Source: Pseudomonas fontis
GTDB lineage: Bacteria > Pseudomonadota > Gammaproteobacteria > Pseudomonadales > Pseudomonadaceae
DNA: 64,000 nucleotides
Direction of reading: 5' to 3'
Assembly (NCBI RefSeq): GCF_028656955.1
Contig: NZ_JAMDGY010000027.1
Location: 122,829-186,828 of the forward strand
The position numbers and the translations under genes are program-made. Positions 9,941-18,086 of the stretch are shown here, one piece after another (positions within the stretch are counted from its first letter, which is position 1; each line of letters starts with the position of its first letter). The notes beneath the pieces were generated by a model that saw only the letters and a list, made by a program, of their open reading frames with translations, was not told the DNA's origin and searched no databases.

Positions 9941-12900
9941 CCTTTGAACGCCAGCCCTTCCTTGCTCATTGCACCCACCATGGCCTTGAACTCCGGTGAA
10001 GGCCGCGCCAGCTCGCCGATCAACCCGTAGCCCTGGGGTTTGTTCTGGTCCCGGCCATAGCTGAAGTTGATTTTGCCCAGGGTCTTGTTGATGTTGAGCG
10101 AGGCGCTGCTGTTGTAGCCAACAACCGGCAGGGGTGAACTGAAGCTTTCGCCCTTGTCGACGCTCTGGAACAGATCAATCGCCTTGATGCGCATGTTGTT
10201 ACGGTCGCCGAGTAGCGCCGCCAGCGCTTCCTGGGACAGAGTGCCAGCACGGCACTCCTGATCGACACGGTCCTGCACCTCGTCCTTGAGTTCCAGCCGA
10301 ACCCGGGCCAGCGTTCCGGCGCTTGCCTGCATCTGCTTGACCAACGTCTTGAGTTGCGGATCCTTATCAAGCAGGTCGGCAACGCGTTCGGCGTTGCTGA
10401 GCGAATGCTGGGCATTGACCAGCCCCATGATCCTGGAAACCACCCCTTGTTCGTCCAGGCGCGACAGGTTGGTGTAGGCACTTTCAAACCGCCCACCGTC
10501 CGACAGGCTATGGCCGGCCTCGGCCGCCTGCTGTTGGACATTCGCCCGCTTGAGCGCCCGCAGGGCCACGTACTGCTCGTCGTTGTCCATGGGCTTGTCG
10601 GCGAAATGCCGGTTCAGGTCCTGCAATTGCGCAAGTGCCTCCCCGCCCGGCAGGGCGGACACCACCTGCTGCGAACGCGGGTCCTTGAAAGCCTTGGCGA
10701 GCTTGACCGACAGTTCCTGCACCTGAGTGGCGCTCACCGGCTGGGCTTGCTTGAACGTGAACCTGATGCGCTTGCTGGTCTTGTTCTCTACCGTCGCCGC
10801 CACAGTGACGCCAACCCCAGCCCCGACGCCCTTGGAAACGGAGCTCTCTCCCAGCATCTGGTTGGCATTGAGCTGGGCACGTGCAGCTCCCGCAACATCG
10901 AGGCTGTTCAGGGCCCGCGGGCGATTGGCGCTGATGTCGCGAGTAGAGTTGCCGTTACCGCTCTGAACGAGGTTGGCGCTACTGTAGTTGAGCAGGTTGA
11001 CCGTCACCGTGCCGCCCACCCCCAGCCGTGCTGCGGCCGACAGCGGTGAGCTGCCGTCTTCGGTCATACCCAGGCCAATACGCCCCTCTGCCGAGGCGCC
11101 AACCTTGAGGTCGAATTTCCAGCGCAGGCCTTTCTGGACTTCATGGTCGAAGCCTTTTTTCATCATCTGCAGAGGGTTCAAGCGACCATTGAACAGGCTG
11201 TCGACAAACCCATCAATTTCGCCGTCGGGCACTGTAAACACCACGCCATCACGCTGGATCATGCCGGCCGAGGCGTTCAGATCCACGCCCAGACGCGCAG
11301 CGAGGGTCAGCACGCGGTTGTTGCCGATATCCATCTTGGTGTTGTCTGCGTCGAATAGCACGGGCCAGAAGTCCTTGCCACCCCCGACACCGCCGCTGAC
11401 CGCAGCGGCCCCCTCGCGTTGCAGATAGAGCACCACTCCCTTGTCGCCGCGCTCGGCATTCAGGTTGTACTGCCGTCCACCGCTGACCACAACGCTGGGC
11501 CAAGGACCATTTCCCAGGCTTTCCACCGAGATGTTCGGGGTACTGACATTCACTCCATAGCCGCGACGCAGGGCGATCTCGTCATCCGGGTGCTGCAACT
11601 GCTTGAGGGCGGCCTTGAGCGTTCCGACCAGCTCGACCTGGTCCTTGCTGCCGGTCGCTGCACGCAGATTGACGCTGATGGCGTGATCCTCCTTCTTGAA
11701 GCCGTTGAGAAAGGCCTTGATGGCATCGTAGGACGCCTCCAGCGCAGCGTGATCAGCAAAACCCATGTCGGTGACCTGTTTGACGGGGTGCTCGCCGTAG
11801 CGCTTGTCGCGCAGCTCGCTCAACTCCGCGTTCAACTGCGCCAGGTCGTCGCCCTCGGCAAGCCCTTCGGCTTTGCCCAGGATCTGTTGCAGGTCTTTGA
11901 GGGTCAGTACATCCAGAACCAGGCGGGCCTTGGTCAACCCCTGGTTGTCGCTGGCATCCCGGCGCTGCCCCAGTGGCACCGCGACGTGCTGGAAGGGCAC
12001 GTGCATTCCGCTGCCCTGCAAGGTCTTGAGCAATGCCCCAGTACGGTTCTGCCCCGAAGGCACGAGGTTGCTCAACGTGCCTTGCATTACGTTGAGCAAG
12101 TTGTGGCTTGAGCTGCGGATATTGAGCCGCTCCTTGAGCTGTTCGAGGCGCTTGCTCAATTTGCTGCGCGGCAAGGCTTTACTCAATTCCCCATGCACAT
12201 TGAGTACGCCTTCCTTGGCATCCAGGCTCGACTTGCCCTGCTGCTGGCCGAGGTGACGCGTGGCCTGGTAGCTGCTGTCTTCCAACTGGCTGCGGAACGC
12301 TTCCAGTGCCTGCTGCAACACCTTGCCCTGTGGCCCCAGGGCGAGCTTGGCGATTCGCGACTGCAGATCCAGAGCCGCGACCGGTTGGACCTGCTGCCCC
12401 TCGAGCGCCAGTCGATTGAACAGTTGGCTTTGCTCGTCATAGAGCGGGCGCAACCCCTGACGCCCCTGAATCTGATGCAGGACGTGGTTGCCGATATTTT
12501 TCAGGACCCGTGGCATTTCCAGGGTCGGCTTGAAGATGTGCGCGCGAATGAAGTCGCTGGCACTGACGGCATTGCCGGACTCCATGCCTGCCCGGCCGGC
12601 AATGTTGACGAGGACCCGAGCCGTCAGGCTGGTGCCGGGAAGTTGCGCCGTCTTTACACCGCCACGCACCCGGTCGAACAACTCGTTCAAGGCATTCTGC
12701 TCCGCCGGTCGAGGCGCCAAGGGCTGCCAGGCATCCCTTTTAAGCTGCACCTGTCCCTGGTCTTCGCCGTTCTTCAAGGTGCCACTCAATTGGTTATCGT
12801 CGCCGGTACGGATACTGCCCAGATGCCGGCCGTTGGGCAGTGGCGCCACGCTCCAGTGGGCATCGGCGTGGCCGGCCTGCCAGTCGTCCTTGGCCATCAC

Positions 12901-14883
12901 GAACAGCTTGCCTTGCGTGTTCAAGGCGTAAAGGTTGGCCGTGGCGTCCAGTGCCAGCGAGGCCACCTCACCCTCCAGGCCAGCAAGGCTGACGTTGCTC
13001 GGTTTGCCGCCAGCAAGATGGGCAGTCAGGTGGTGGTCGTTGTCCAGCACCACGAAACACTTGTCATTGACCATCGCGAATGCGCTGATCAGCTGACCCT
13101 CAAGCCCGGCTACGGCGGGGCCGGTAGCGACCTGGCCCGCCCGTGGCATCGGATGCAGCGACGGGCTGCTGGCGAAGGTCATGGTGTGCTGCCCTGCGCT
13201 GACATCGAGCCGCCGGAGTACGCCCTCCTGTATCAGGTACGCCTTGCCATCAAGGCCACGCTGCAGCAGTTCGACATGCTGAATGCCGGTGTCCTGCCAA
13301 TCCTGACGGGTAGCATCCCAGTGTTGTATGCGCTGCTCGCTGATACCGATACGACCCTGGCGCTCAAGGTCGAAGGTGTTTGCCGGCACCGGTGGCATGC
13401 TGCTCGGCAGACCGTGCCGGTTCTCCACTACCAGGGCGTTGCTCAGGTTCCAGCCTTCCTTGAGGCGCTGGCTGGGCTCGTCCAGCAGGTAGGCGTGGGA
13501 CTGGCCATGGCGATCGCTGAGCAGCACATGCAGGCGGCCATCGTCGCCGCTGAGAAACCCGCTGGCCCGGTAAGCGCCGCCCAGGCGCTCGCCTTCAGGG
13601 TGGAAATGCTCCTCCGGCATCAACCGCAGCGAGGGCGGACTCAACTGGTCGCGCCCGACGCTGTACAGGCGGCCCTCGGTATCGGTGACGAACAACCGTC
13701 CTTGACTCAGCCCAATGCTGGCTGGCTGTGCCAGGCCGCCATTGAGTTCCAGGCTGATCGCCGGAGCTGAATGCGCTGGATCCTGGTTGAAGTCGAACAA
13801 CTGCAGGCTCTGCTTGTGCTCACCGCACAAGGCCACGCCATGCTGATCGCTGCCCACGGCAAAGGCGCCCAATTGAGGAATGCCGATCTTGGGCATACCC
13901 GGGCTGCTCAGATCCACCAGCATGTCGTCGAGCTGGCCATAGACGCGGCCATCGCCCTGGCAGGCCAACTGGCGAAACTGCAAGCTCTCGCTGTCCACAG
14001 GAAGGGCCCAGGCACCGCTGAAGGCATCGAACTCATACAGTTGCTGACCTTGCAGGCGCACCAACTGGCCATCGCCATCCTGATGGATGCCGGCCAGATG
14101 TCCCAGGTGGGCACGGCCAATGGTGCCTTGGGCCAGCAGTGGCTGATCATTGACGGTTACTTGTACAGCGTCGCCTTCAAGCTTCAGTTGCGCCGTGCCG
14201 GCTGCGCCCGGGATGGGCTGGCTGGTACGCAGCAGCACCAAGGCATCGGGGCGATGTTTGAGCTGCAACAGGTGCCCCTGCGCATCCAGCAGCAGATGGT
14301 CCTGACCATTGTCGTGGCTGTCGGCGGCCTGAAAGCCCGGGCCCAGGGCGCGTTGCAACAGATCTCCTGTGGCCCTCGACTGCTGGGCCTGGAAAGACGC
14401 CTGACCGCTAAAGTTCGGCCGGCCGTTGCCATCGAGCGCTACCTTGACCGAGCTCTGGACAGGTGCCTGCACCAGCGAAGGAAGCAGGTTGCGCTCAAAA
14501 TCGCGCCGGGCATTACTGCGCTTGAACGTTGAAGAGAGCGCCTGCGCCGCCGGTGCCTCGGCTGGCGAAGCCCCCTGCGGCGGCGAAAAGTGTACTTCAA
14601 GCTCGTTGTAGCGTACGGCGTTGCTGCGCTTGAGCCGCGTACGTGGCAGCTGTTCCCCGGACGGTTCGCCAACCAGGGTCGACGCAAACTGCTGGGGCTC
14701 CACAGTCAGGTCCTGGCTCAGTCGGCCGAAGGCCGGCGATTGCTGTTGCCCGAACACCTGCAAGGAGTTTGTTGGCTGCTGGGTCGCAGTCTCCCGGCGC
14801 TGCTCAAGGTCCTGAGCATTGCCGGTCAGTAGGGCCGGGGGGGCGACGGGCTGGGTCGAGGCGGACGGCGATGTAATTGTCAT
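9937..14883 (-). CDS. avrE: AvrE/DspE/WtsE-family type III effector
   Basis: A 1648-residue protein of the AvrE family, the very large effectors shared by Pseudomonas, Erwinia and Pantoea. Roughly the first 200 residues are polar and low-complexity with repeated KRSNA/RRDFERN-like segments; about 200-700 are short strand repeats read as a beta-propeller; the second half is the conserved AvrE region (VLHQIQGRQGLRPLYDE, MGFADHAALEASY, KGLRWKFDLKVGASAEG). Members act inside plant cells, and AvrE/DspE have been reported to form water- and solute-permeable channels. The ATG at 14883 is preferred to one at 14907 because GGAG lies 9 bases upstream of it. A perfect hrp box lies 65 bases upstream. I find no WxxxE motif. 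Base composition matches the core genome. Confidence 0.93.
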   Translation of the reverse strand: MTITSPSASTQPVAPPALLTGNAQDLEQRRETATQQPTNSLQVFGQQQSPAFGRLSQDLTVEPQQFASTLVGEPSGEQLPRTRLKRSNAVRYNELEVHFSPPQGASPAEAPAAQALSSTFKRSNARRDFERNLLPSLVQAPVQSSVKVALDGNGRPNFSGQASFQAQQSRATGDLLQRALGPGFQAADSHDNGQDHLLLDAQGHLLQLKHRPDALVLLRTSQPIPGAAGTAQLKLEGDAVQVTVNDQPLLAQGTIGRAHLGHLAGIHQDGDGQLVRLQGQQLYEFDAFSGAWALPVDSESLQFRQLACQGDGRVYGQLDDMLVDLSSPGMPKIGIPQLGAFAVGSDQHGVALCGEHKQSLQLFDFNQDPAHSAPAISLELNGGLAQPASIGLSQGRLFVTDTEGRLYSVGRDQLSPPSLRLMPEEHFHPEGERLGGAYRASGFLSGDDGRLHVLLSDRHGQSHAYLLDEPSQRLKEGWNLSNALVVENRHGLPSSMPPVPANTFDLERQGRIGISEQRIQHWDATRQDWQDTGIQHVELLQRGLDGKAYLIQEGVLRRLDVSAGQHTMTFASSPSLHPMPRAGQVATGPAVAGLEGQLISAFAMVNDKCFVVLDNDHHLTAHLAGGKPSNVSLAGLEGEVASLALDATANLYALNTQGKLFVMAKDDWQAGHADAHWSVAPLPNGRHLGSIRTGDDNQLSGTLKNGEDQGQVQLKRDAWQPLAPRPAEQNALNELFDRVRGGVKTAQLPGTSLTARVLVNIAGRAGMESGNAVSASDFIRAHIFKPTLEMPRVLKNIGNHVLHQIQGRQGLRPLYDEQSQLFNRLALEGQQVQPVAALDLQSRIAKLALGPQGKVLQQALEAFRSQLEDSSYQATRHLGQQQGKSSLDAKEGVLNVHGELSKALPRSKLSKRLEQLKERLNIRSSSHNLLNVMQGTLSNLVPSGQNRTGALLKTLQGSGMHVPFQHVAVPLGQRRDASDNQGLTKARLVLDVLTLKDLQQILGKAEGLAEGDDLAQLNAELSELRDKRYGEHPVKQVTDMGFADHAALEASYDAIKAFLNGFKKEDHAISVNLRAATGSKDQVELVGTLKAALKQLQHPDDEIALRRGYGVNVSTPNISVESLGNGPWPSVVVSGGRQYNLNAERGDKGVVLYLQREGAAAVSGGVGGGKDFWPVLFDADNTKMDIGNNRVLTLAARLGVDLNASAGMIQRDGVVFTVPDGEIDGFVDSLFNGRLNPLQMMKKGFDHEVQKGLRWKFDLKVGASAEGRIGLGMTEDGSSPLSAAARLGVGGTVTVNLLNYSSANLVQSGNGNSTRDISANRPRALNSLDVAGAARAQLNANQMLGESSVSKGVGAGVGVTVAATVENKTSKRIRFTFKQAQPVSATQVQELSVKLAKAFKDPRSQQVVSALPGGEALAQLQDLNRHFADKPMDNDEQYVALRALKRANVQQQAAEAGHSLSDGGRFESAYTNLSRLDEQGVVSRIMGLVNAQHSLSNAERVADLLDKDPQLKTLVKQMQASAGTLARVRLELKDEVQDRVDQECRAGTLSQEALAALLGDRNNMRIKAIDLFQSVDKGESFSSPLPVVGYNSSASLNINKTLGKINFSYGRDQNKPQGYGLIGELARPSPEFKAMVGAMSKEGLAFKG

Positions 14884-14947
14884 TATTGGAGGCTCCAGGG
14901 CATGCACGTCAGGCTCGCCTGATCAGGCAAAACTATTGTTGTGACCC

Positions 14948-14975
14948 TGAGTGGCCTGCCGCCGAGCGTGGTTCC
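14948..14975 (-). promoter_or_regulatory. hrp box (HrpL-type promoter) of avrE
   Basis: Read on the reverse strand: GGAACC (14975-14970), 15 bases, CCACTCA (14954-14948). It is a perfect consensus match with the same spacing and the same -10 heptamer as the chaperone hrp box, but with a different spacer. It lies 65 bases before the avrE start. Confidence 0.94.
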
Positions 14976-15177
14976 AAGGGAGGCTGAATTCTTTCGCATT
15001 GACCTGCCCTGGGCGCAGCAGGGCGTCGATGGATTGCAAAAAAGCGACCAGAACTGGCAGATCCACCTCTATCGCGCTGCCTATTCTCGCCCCGCCACGC
15101 GCAGCCCGACCCGATGCGGCACGGGGTTTCGCAATAGCCGCACGCGCTGGCGCCAACGTTGGCGATTAGGAATAGGC

Positions 15178-15735
15178 ATGGAGTCTGGAACGGTTCGGGG
15201 CAGCGTGCAGGCCAGCGGGGCAATCAGCCTGGACCTGAACGGGCTGGTACGCAGCAGTGAACATAAATTGCGTTTGTTCATCGGCAAACGGGTTTGCAAT
15301 CAGGCTGATGTCGATGACCTGATGCAAATGACTTACCTGGAGGCCTGGCGCAACCAGCACAAGTTTCTCGGTGCCTCCAAGCCGGAAACCTGGCTCTTCG
15401 GTATTGCCGCCAACTTGGTCAGCAACCATTTCAAGCGCTTGTACCGACGGCCCCGACATATGCTGCTGGAAGACTCGCTACTCGATAGCCTGGAACAGGG
15501 CCTGGACCCTAGTGACCTCAACGAGTGCCTTTGCCTGCTGGAGCGGGCCCTGGAGGCGGTCGAGTCGCTACCGAACGATATGCAGGCAGTGCTCAAGCTG
15601 TTGGTCGATTCCGACCTCAGCTACCAAAACGCAGCGCACTGCCTGGGCATTCCGGTGGGTACGGTACGTTCGCGCCTGGCCCGGGCCCGCGTCCAGTTGA
15701 GGGGAAGCTTGTGCCGGGCCGAGGTAGTGGTCTGA
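15178..15735 (+). CDS. hrpL: HrpL-like ECF sigma factor
   Basis: An ECF-type sigma factor of 185 residues from the ATG at 15178 (AGGA about 7 bases upstream), the size of HrpL in plant-pathogenic Pseudomonas. Region 2 (about residues 25-92) contains LRLFIGKRV, DVDDLMQMTYLEAWRNQHKF, ASKPETWLFGIAANLVSNHF and KRLYRRP, which follow HrpL closely (HrpL: EALRNEHKFQHASKPQTWLCGIA). Region 4 reads LGIPVGTVRSRLARARVQL, nearly the HrpL version. It is divergent from avrE. Longer in-frame starts would overlap the avrE hrp box, so they are rejected. No HrpR/HrpS enhancer-binding gene or well-spaced sigma-54 site is visible, so its own control is unknown. Confidence 0.88.
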   Translation: MESGTVRGSVQASGAISLDLNGLVRSSEHKLRLFIGKRVCNQADVDDLMQMTYLEAWRNQHKFLGASKPETWLFGIAANLVSNHFKRLYRRPRHMLLEDSLLDSLEQGLDPSDLNECLCLLERALEAVESLPNDMQAVLKLLVDSDLSYQNAAHCLGIPVGTVRSRLARARVQLRGSLCRAEVVV

Positions 15736-15790
15736 TACGCTGGATTGACCTGGGCTTGATTCAACTGCCACCGTGCCGGGAGCCATCCTT

Positions 15791-16819
15791 ATGCTCTGTT
15801 GTATCGTTGCCGCATTGCGCAGACTCCCGATTGGTGCCGTTCTGGCACTGACCGTGATATTCAACGCGCAGGCCTCCCCCGCCCCGTCGTCGGTGCAACT
15901 CATGCAGATTGGCCCGCAAAACAACCGCTATCCCTTCCTGGTGTTGGCCAACCATGATGTGCAGACAGCGTCCGCACAGATTGATCAGGCGGTGGTCATC
16001 CTCCACGGTGTCAGGCGCAATGCCGATGCCTACTTTGCAACGGCACAACGACTGTTGAAGTTGGCGCATCTGCCGAGTCAGACAACCTTGCTGCTGGCCC
16101 CCAACTTCCTGACCGAAGCGGACCCAGGGGCACGCCCAGCCCTGCCCTTGTGGCGCAAGGACAACTGGATGCAAGGTGCTTTCTCCAGTGCTGGCCACGC
16201 AGGTATAACTTCGTTCCAGGCGCTGGACGATATCGTGCATTACCTGTCTGACCGCCAGCGCTTCCCGGCACTCCAGCGCATCACCCTGATCGGGCACTCC
16301 GCCGGCGCTCAATTGATGCAGCGTTACGCGGTGCTCAACGCTCAGGACGAGACCGTGCGCCAGTCGGGCATCGCCCTGCGCTACGTGATCTCCAGCCCAT
16401 CGACCTACCTGTATTTCGATGCCAACCGAGCGCAACCTCAAGGCTTCGCCCCGGCAGAGCCGACGGCGTGCCCTGACTACAATCGCTATCGCTATGGGCT
16501 TGATCTGGCACCTGAGTATCTGGTGACGCAGCAGCTCAGCGCACAGCAACTGTTCCAGCGTTATGCCGGGCGTGATGTCACTTACCTGGTCGGCTCGAAC
16601 GACAATGACCCCGCCAACCGTGTGCTCGACAAATCCTGTGGCGCCCAGTTGCAAGGCAACAGCCGGCTCGAACGGCAACTCAACTACCTCGCCTACGAAC
16701 GCTTCCTCAGCCAGCAATGGAACATCGCGGTGCAGCATCCACAGTTCCAGGTGCCTGGCGTAGGGCACAGCGCCAATGGCCTGTATCGCTCGCCACGGAC
16801 GGTCGAGCAGCTGTTCTGA
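15791..16819 (+). CDS. Secreted alpha/beta hydrolase
   Basis: A 342-residue protein from the ATG at 15791 (GGAG 8 bases upstream; an in-frame GTG lies 18 bases earlier). Residues 1-28 form a signal peptide ending near FNAQA. The rest has the alpha/beta-hydrolase plan: VVILHGV as the oxyanion strand, nucleophile elbow GHSAG with Ser170, and a late His in PGVGHSANGL. The substrate is unknown. It follows the HrpL-like gene in the same direction after about 55 bases, so read-through from that promoter is possible; I see no hrp box of its own. It is the last intact gene before the AT-rich scar. Confidence 0.82.
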   Translation: MLCCIVAALRRLPIGAVLALTVIFNAQASPAPSSVQLMQIGPQNNRYPFLVLANHDVQTASAQIDQAVVILHGVRRNADAYFATAQRLLKLAHLPSQTTLLLAPNFLTEADPGARPALPLWRKDNWMQGAFSSAGHAGITSFQALDDIVHYLSDRQRFPALQRITLIGHSAGAQLMQRYAVLNAQDETVRQSGIALRYVISSPSTYLYFDANRAQPQGFAPAEPTACPDYNRYRYGLDLAPEYLVTQQLSAQQLFQRYAGRDVTYLVGSNDNDPANRVLDKSCGAQLQGNSRLERQLNYLAYERFLSQQWNIAVQHPQFQVPGVGHSANGLYRSPRTVEQLF

Positions 16820-16820
16820 A

Positions 16821-16891
16821 ACATTGCGAAAATATAACTGGTTGAGCTAGAAGCTTTGCGCTTCAACCCTTGCACGTCGTTGACGCCTGCC
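16821..16891 (+). repeat. Imperfect direct repeat, copy 1 (leader of the small ORF)
   Basis: Begins ACATTGCGAAAA and ends TTGACGCCTGCC. It aligns without gaps to 18804-18868 at about 44 of 65 positions counted by eye, with identical blocks ACATTGCGAAAA, TGAGC, TTGCAC and TTGACG. It starts right after the hydrolase stop and leads into the small ORF at 16907. Confidence 0.5.
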
Positions 16892-16906
16892 AAGCGAGGA
16901 CAACAC

Positions 16907-17041
16907 ATGGAAATCGAGCCAATCACATTGGAAAAATCGTTCAGTATTACTTATCACCGCTCGCTGTTAACCAATGAAAACAAAAAAACGCTCATTGACC
17001 AACATAGGGTACCAGCCACAACCGTCAACGAATCGCCTTAA
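16907..17041 (+). CDS. Possible 44-residue small protein
   Basis: The ATG at 16907 has GCGAGGA about 7 bases upstream. The peptide begins MEIEPITLEKSFSITYHRS and is polar, with no signal or membrane segment. I do not recognise it. It sits directly after repeat copy 1; copy 2 at 18804 is followed at a similar distance by ATG-TAG, as if the same leader there had lost its peptide. Composition is AT-rich compared with the flanks. Its 3' end overlaps the reverse-strand fragment at 17025. It could be spurious. Confidence 0.3.
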   Translation: MEIEPITLEKSFSITYHRSLLTNENKKTLIDQHRVPATTVNESP

Positions 17042-17270
17042 GCACACTAGAAAAAACCAGCAGGATCAATATACATAAAACAACAATCGCCATATAGAAG
17101 AAAGCATTTCGGAAGTCACCTTTAGAAGAGAACACGATAGCAGTAAAAACCGCTGACTCACCTACAAGATCTTGAGTATGCTGCTGGCACAAACAATGCT
17201 CGGTACAGCCCCAACTAAAGAAGCGACTGGTTTTTTGCTCGCCACTTATTGAATTAGACCAAAGAAAGAG
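17025..17270 (-). pseudogene. Fragment of a small membrane protein (unrecognised)
   Basis: The reverse-strand frame is open for 81 codons between a TAG at 17273 and a TGA at 17025, with no good start codon. The last 40 or so residues look like real protein: FTAIVFSSKGDFRNAF, then one hydrophobic helix (FYMAIVVLCILILLVFSSVL) and KAIR. In the overlapping frame a stretch from GTG (MASKKPVASLVGAVPSIVCA) stops where this segment begins, so one frameshifted gene is also possible. I cannot name the family. Confidence 0.35.
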
Positions 17271-17294
17271 CTATAACACCCTCCTGACTCTTGA

Positions 17295-18023
17295 ATGGGT
17301 ATGTATTTCACTATGGCTTTTTTCAGCGAAAACCTTAGCTGCCTACCACATATCACTCACTCTTTCGATCATGCAGGCGATAGCCTTAAGCCTCGTGATA
17401 TTTTTTATTGCATTCAAAAGCATGGCGCCAACATCATACAAACGGGCTTACATCAAAAGTCCGATTGTATTGCTGCGGACGCTATTTTCACTCGTTCTAC
17501 ACGCCCAATCGGCATTGTCACTGCTGACTGCTTGCCAATTCTTCTCGGGTCAAGCAAGGATGAATTTGTCGCAGTAATCCACGGCGGCTGGCGAGGATTA
17601 ACTACCGGCGTGATTAGCAATTCTTTCCGTGCATTTCGTCAAGCTGGCATCCCCTTACAAAATATTCAGCTTTCGATAGGCCCTGCCATCGAGCCTTGCT
17701 GCTACGAAGTAAGTAGCGAACTAATAAATCACATTGAACACGTCCATGGAAAACTGTGGCGCGGCCGCACCTCTCCGTGGACTAAAACCCGCAAAGAACT
17801 CAATGTTCTCCGCGCCCCAGCTGGCGTGAACGGTGTATGGCTTGACCTTAAACTTTATTGCACTTATTTATTGGAGTCTGAGGGGTTATATCCCGAGCAA
17901 ATACAGCACATAGAAAAATGCACTTATTGCTCTGGCGAGGTATTGGGAAGCTACCGGCGTAGAACCCACAGAGCTGAAACCAAGTCATTCCAACACTCAT
18001 GGATTTCATTAAACCATGACTAG
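17295..18023 (+). CDS. YfiH/PgeF-family (laccase-domain, PF02578) protein paralogue
   Basis: A 242-residue protein with the family signature: TADCLPILL (metal-ligand Cys), VIHGGWRGLTTGVI (ligand His), IGPAIEPCCYEV and CTYCSGEVLGSYRR near the end. Members act on purine nucleosides or peptidoglycan intermediates; some laccase-type oxidase activity has been reported. The core yfiH copy in Pseudomonas sits near rluD/clpB, which are not here, so this is probably an extra, acquired copy. Base composition is clearly more AT-rich than the surrounding core. The start is uncertain between ATGs at 17295, 17301 and 17313. Confidence 0.85.
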   Translation: MGMYFTMAFFSENLSCLPHITHSFDHAGDSLKPRDIFYCIQKHGANIIQTGLHQKSDCIAADAIFTRSTRPIGIVTADCLPILLGSSKDEFVAVIHGGWRGLTTGVISNSFRAFRQAGIPLQNIQLSIGPAIEPCCYEVSSELINHIEHVHGKLWRGRTSPWTKTRKELNVLRAPAGVNGVWLDLKLYCTYLLESEGLYPEQIQHIEKCTYCSGEVLGSYRRRTHRAETKSFQHSWISLNHD

Positions 18024-18086
18024 GAATCTTCCGTAAAAACCTACACAAATGACCCAGCACAAGAAAAATATATTTCCTATAAGTGC

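Noticed and set aside
12193..13770. Long open frame opposite avrE (525 codons)
   Set aside because: It is antisense to a convincing AvrE frame, lacks recognisable domains or a ribosome-binding site, and is typical of high-GC reverse frames; the same holds for 2498-4159, 39532-41196 and 61337-63880.
15112..15137. GGCAC...TTTCGC before hrpL as a sigma-54 promoter
   Set aside because: The GG and GC elements are 11 bases apart instead of the required 10, and the -12 element is poor.
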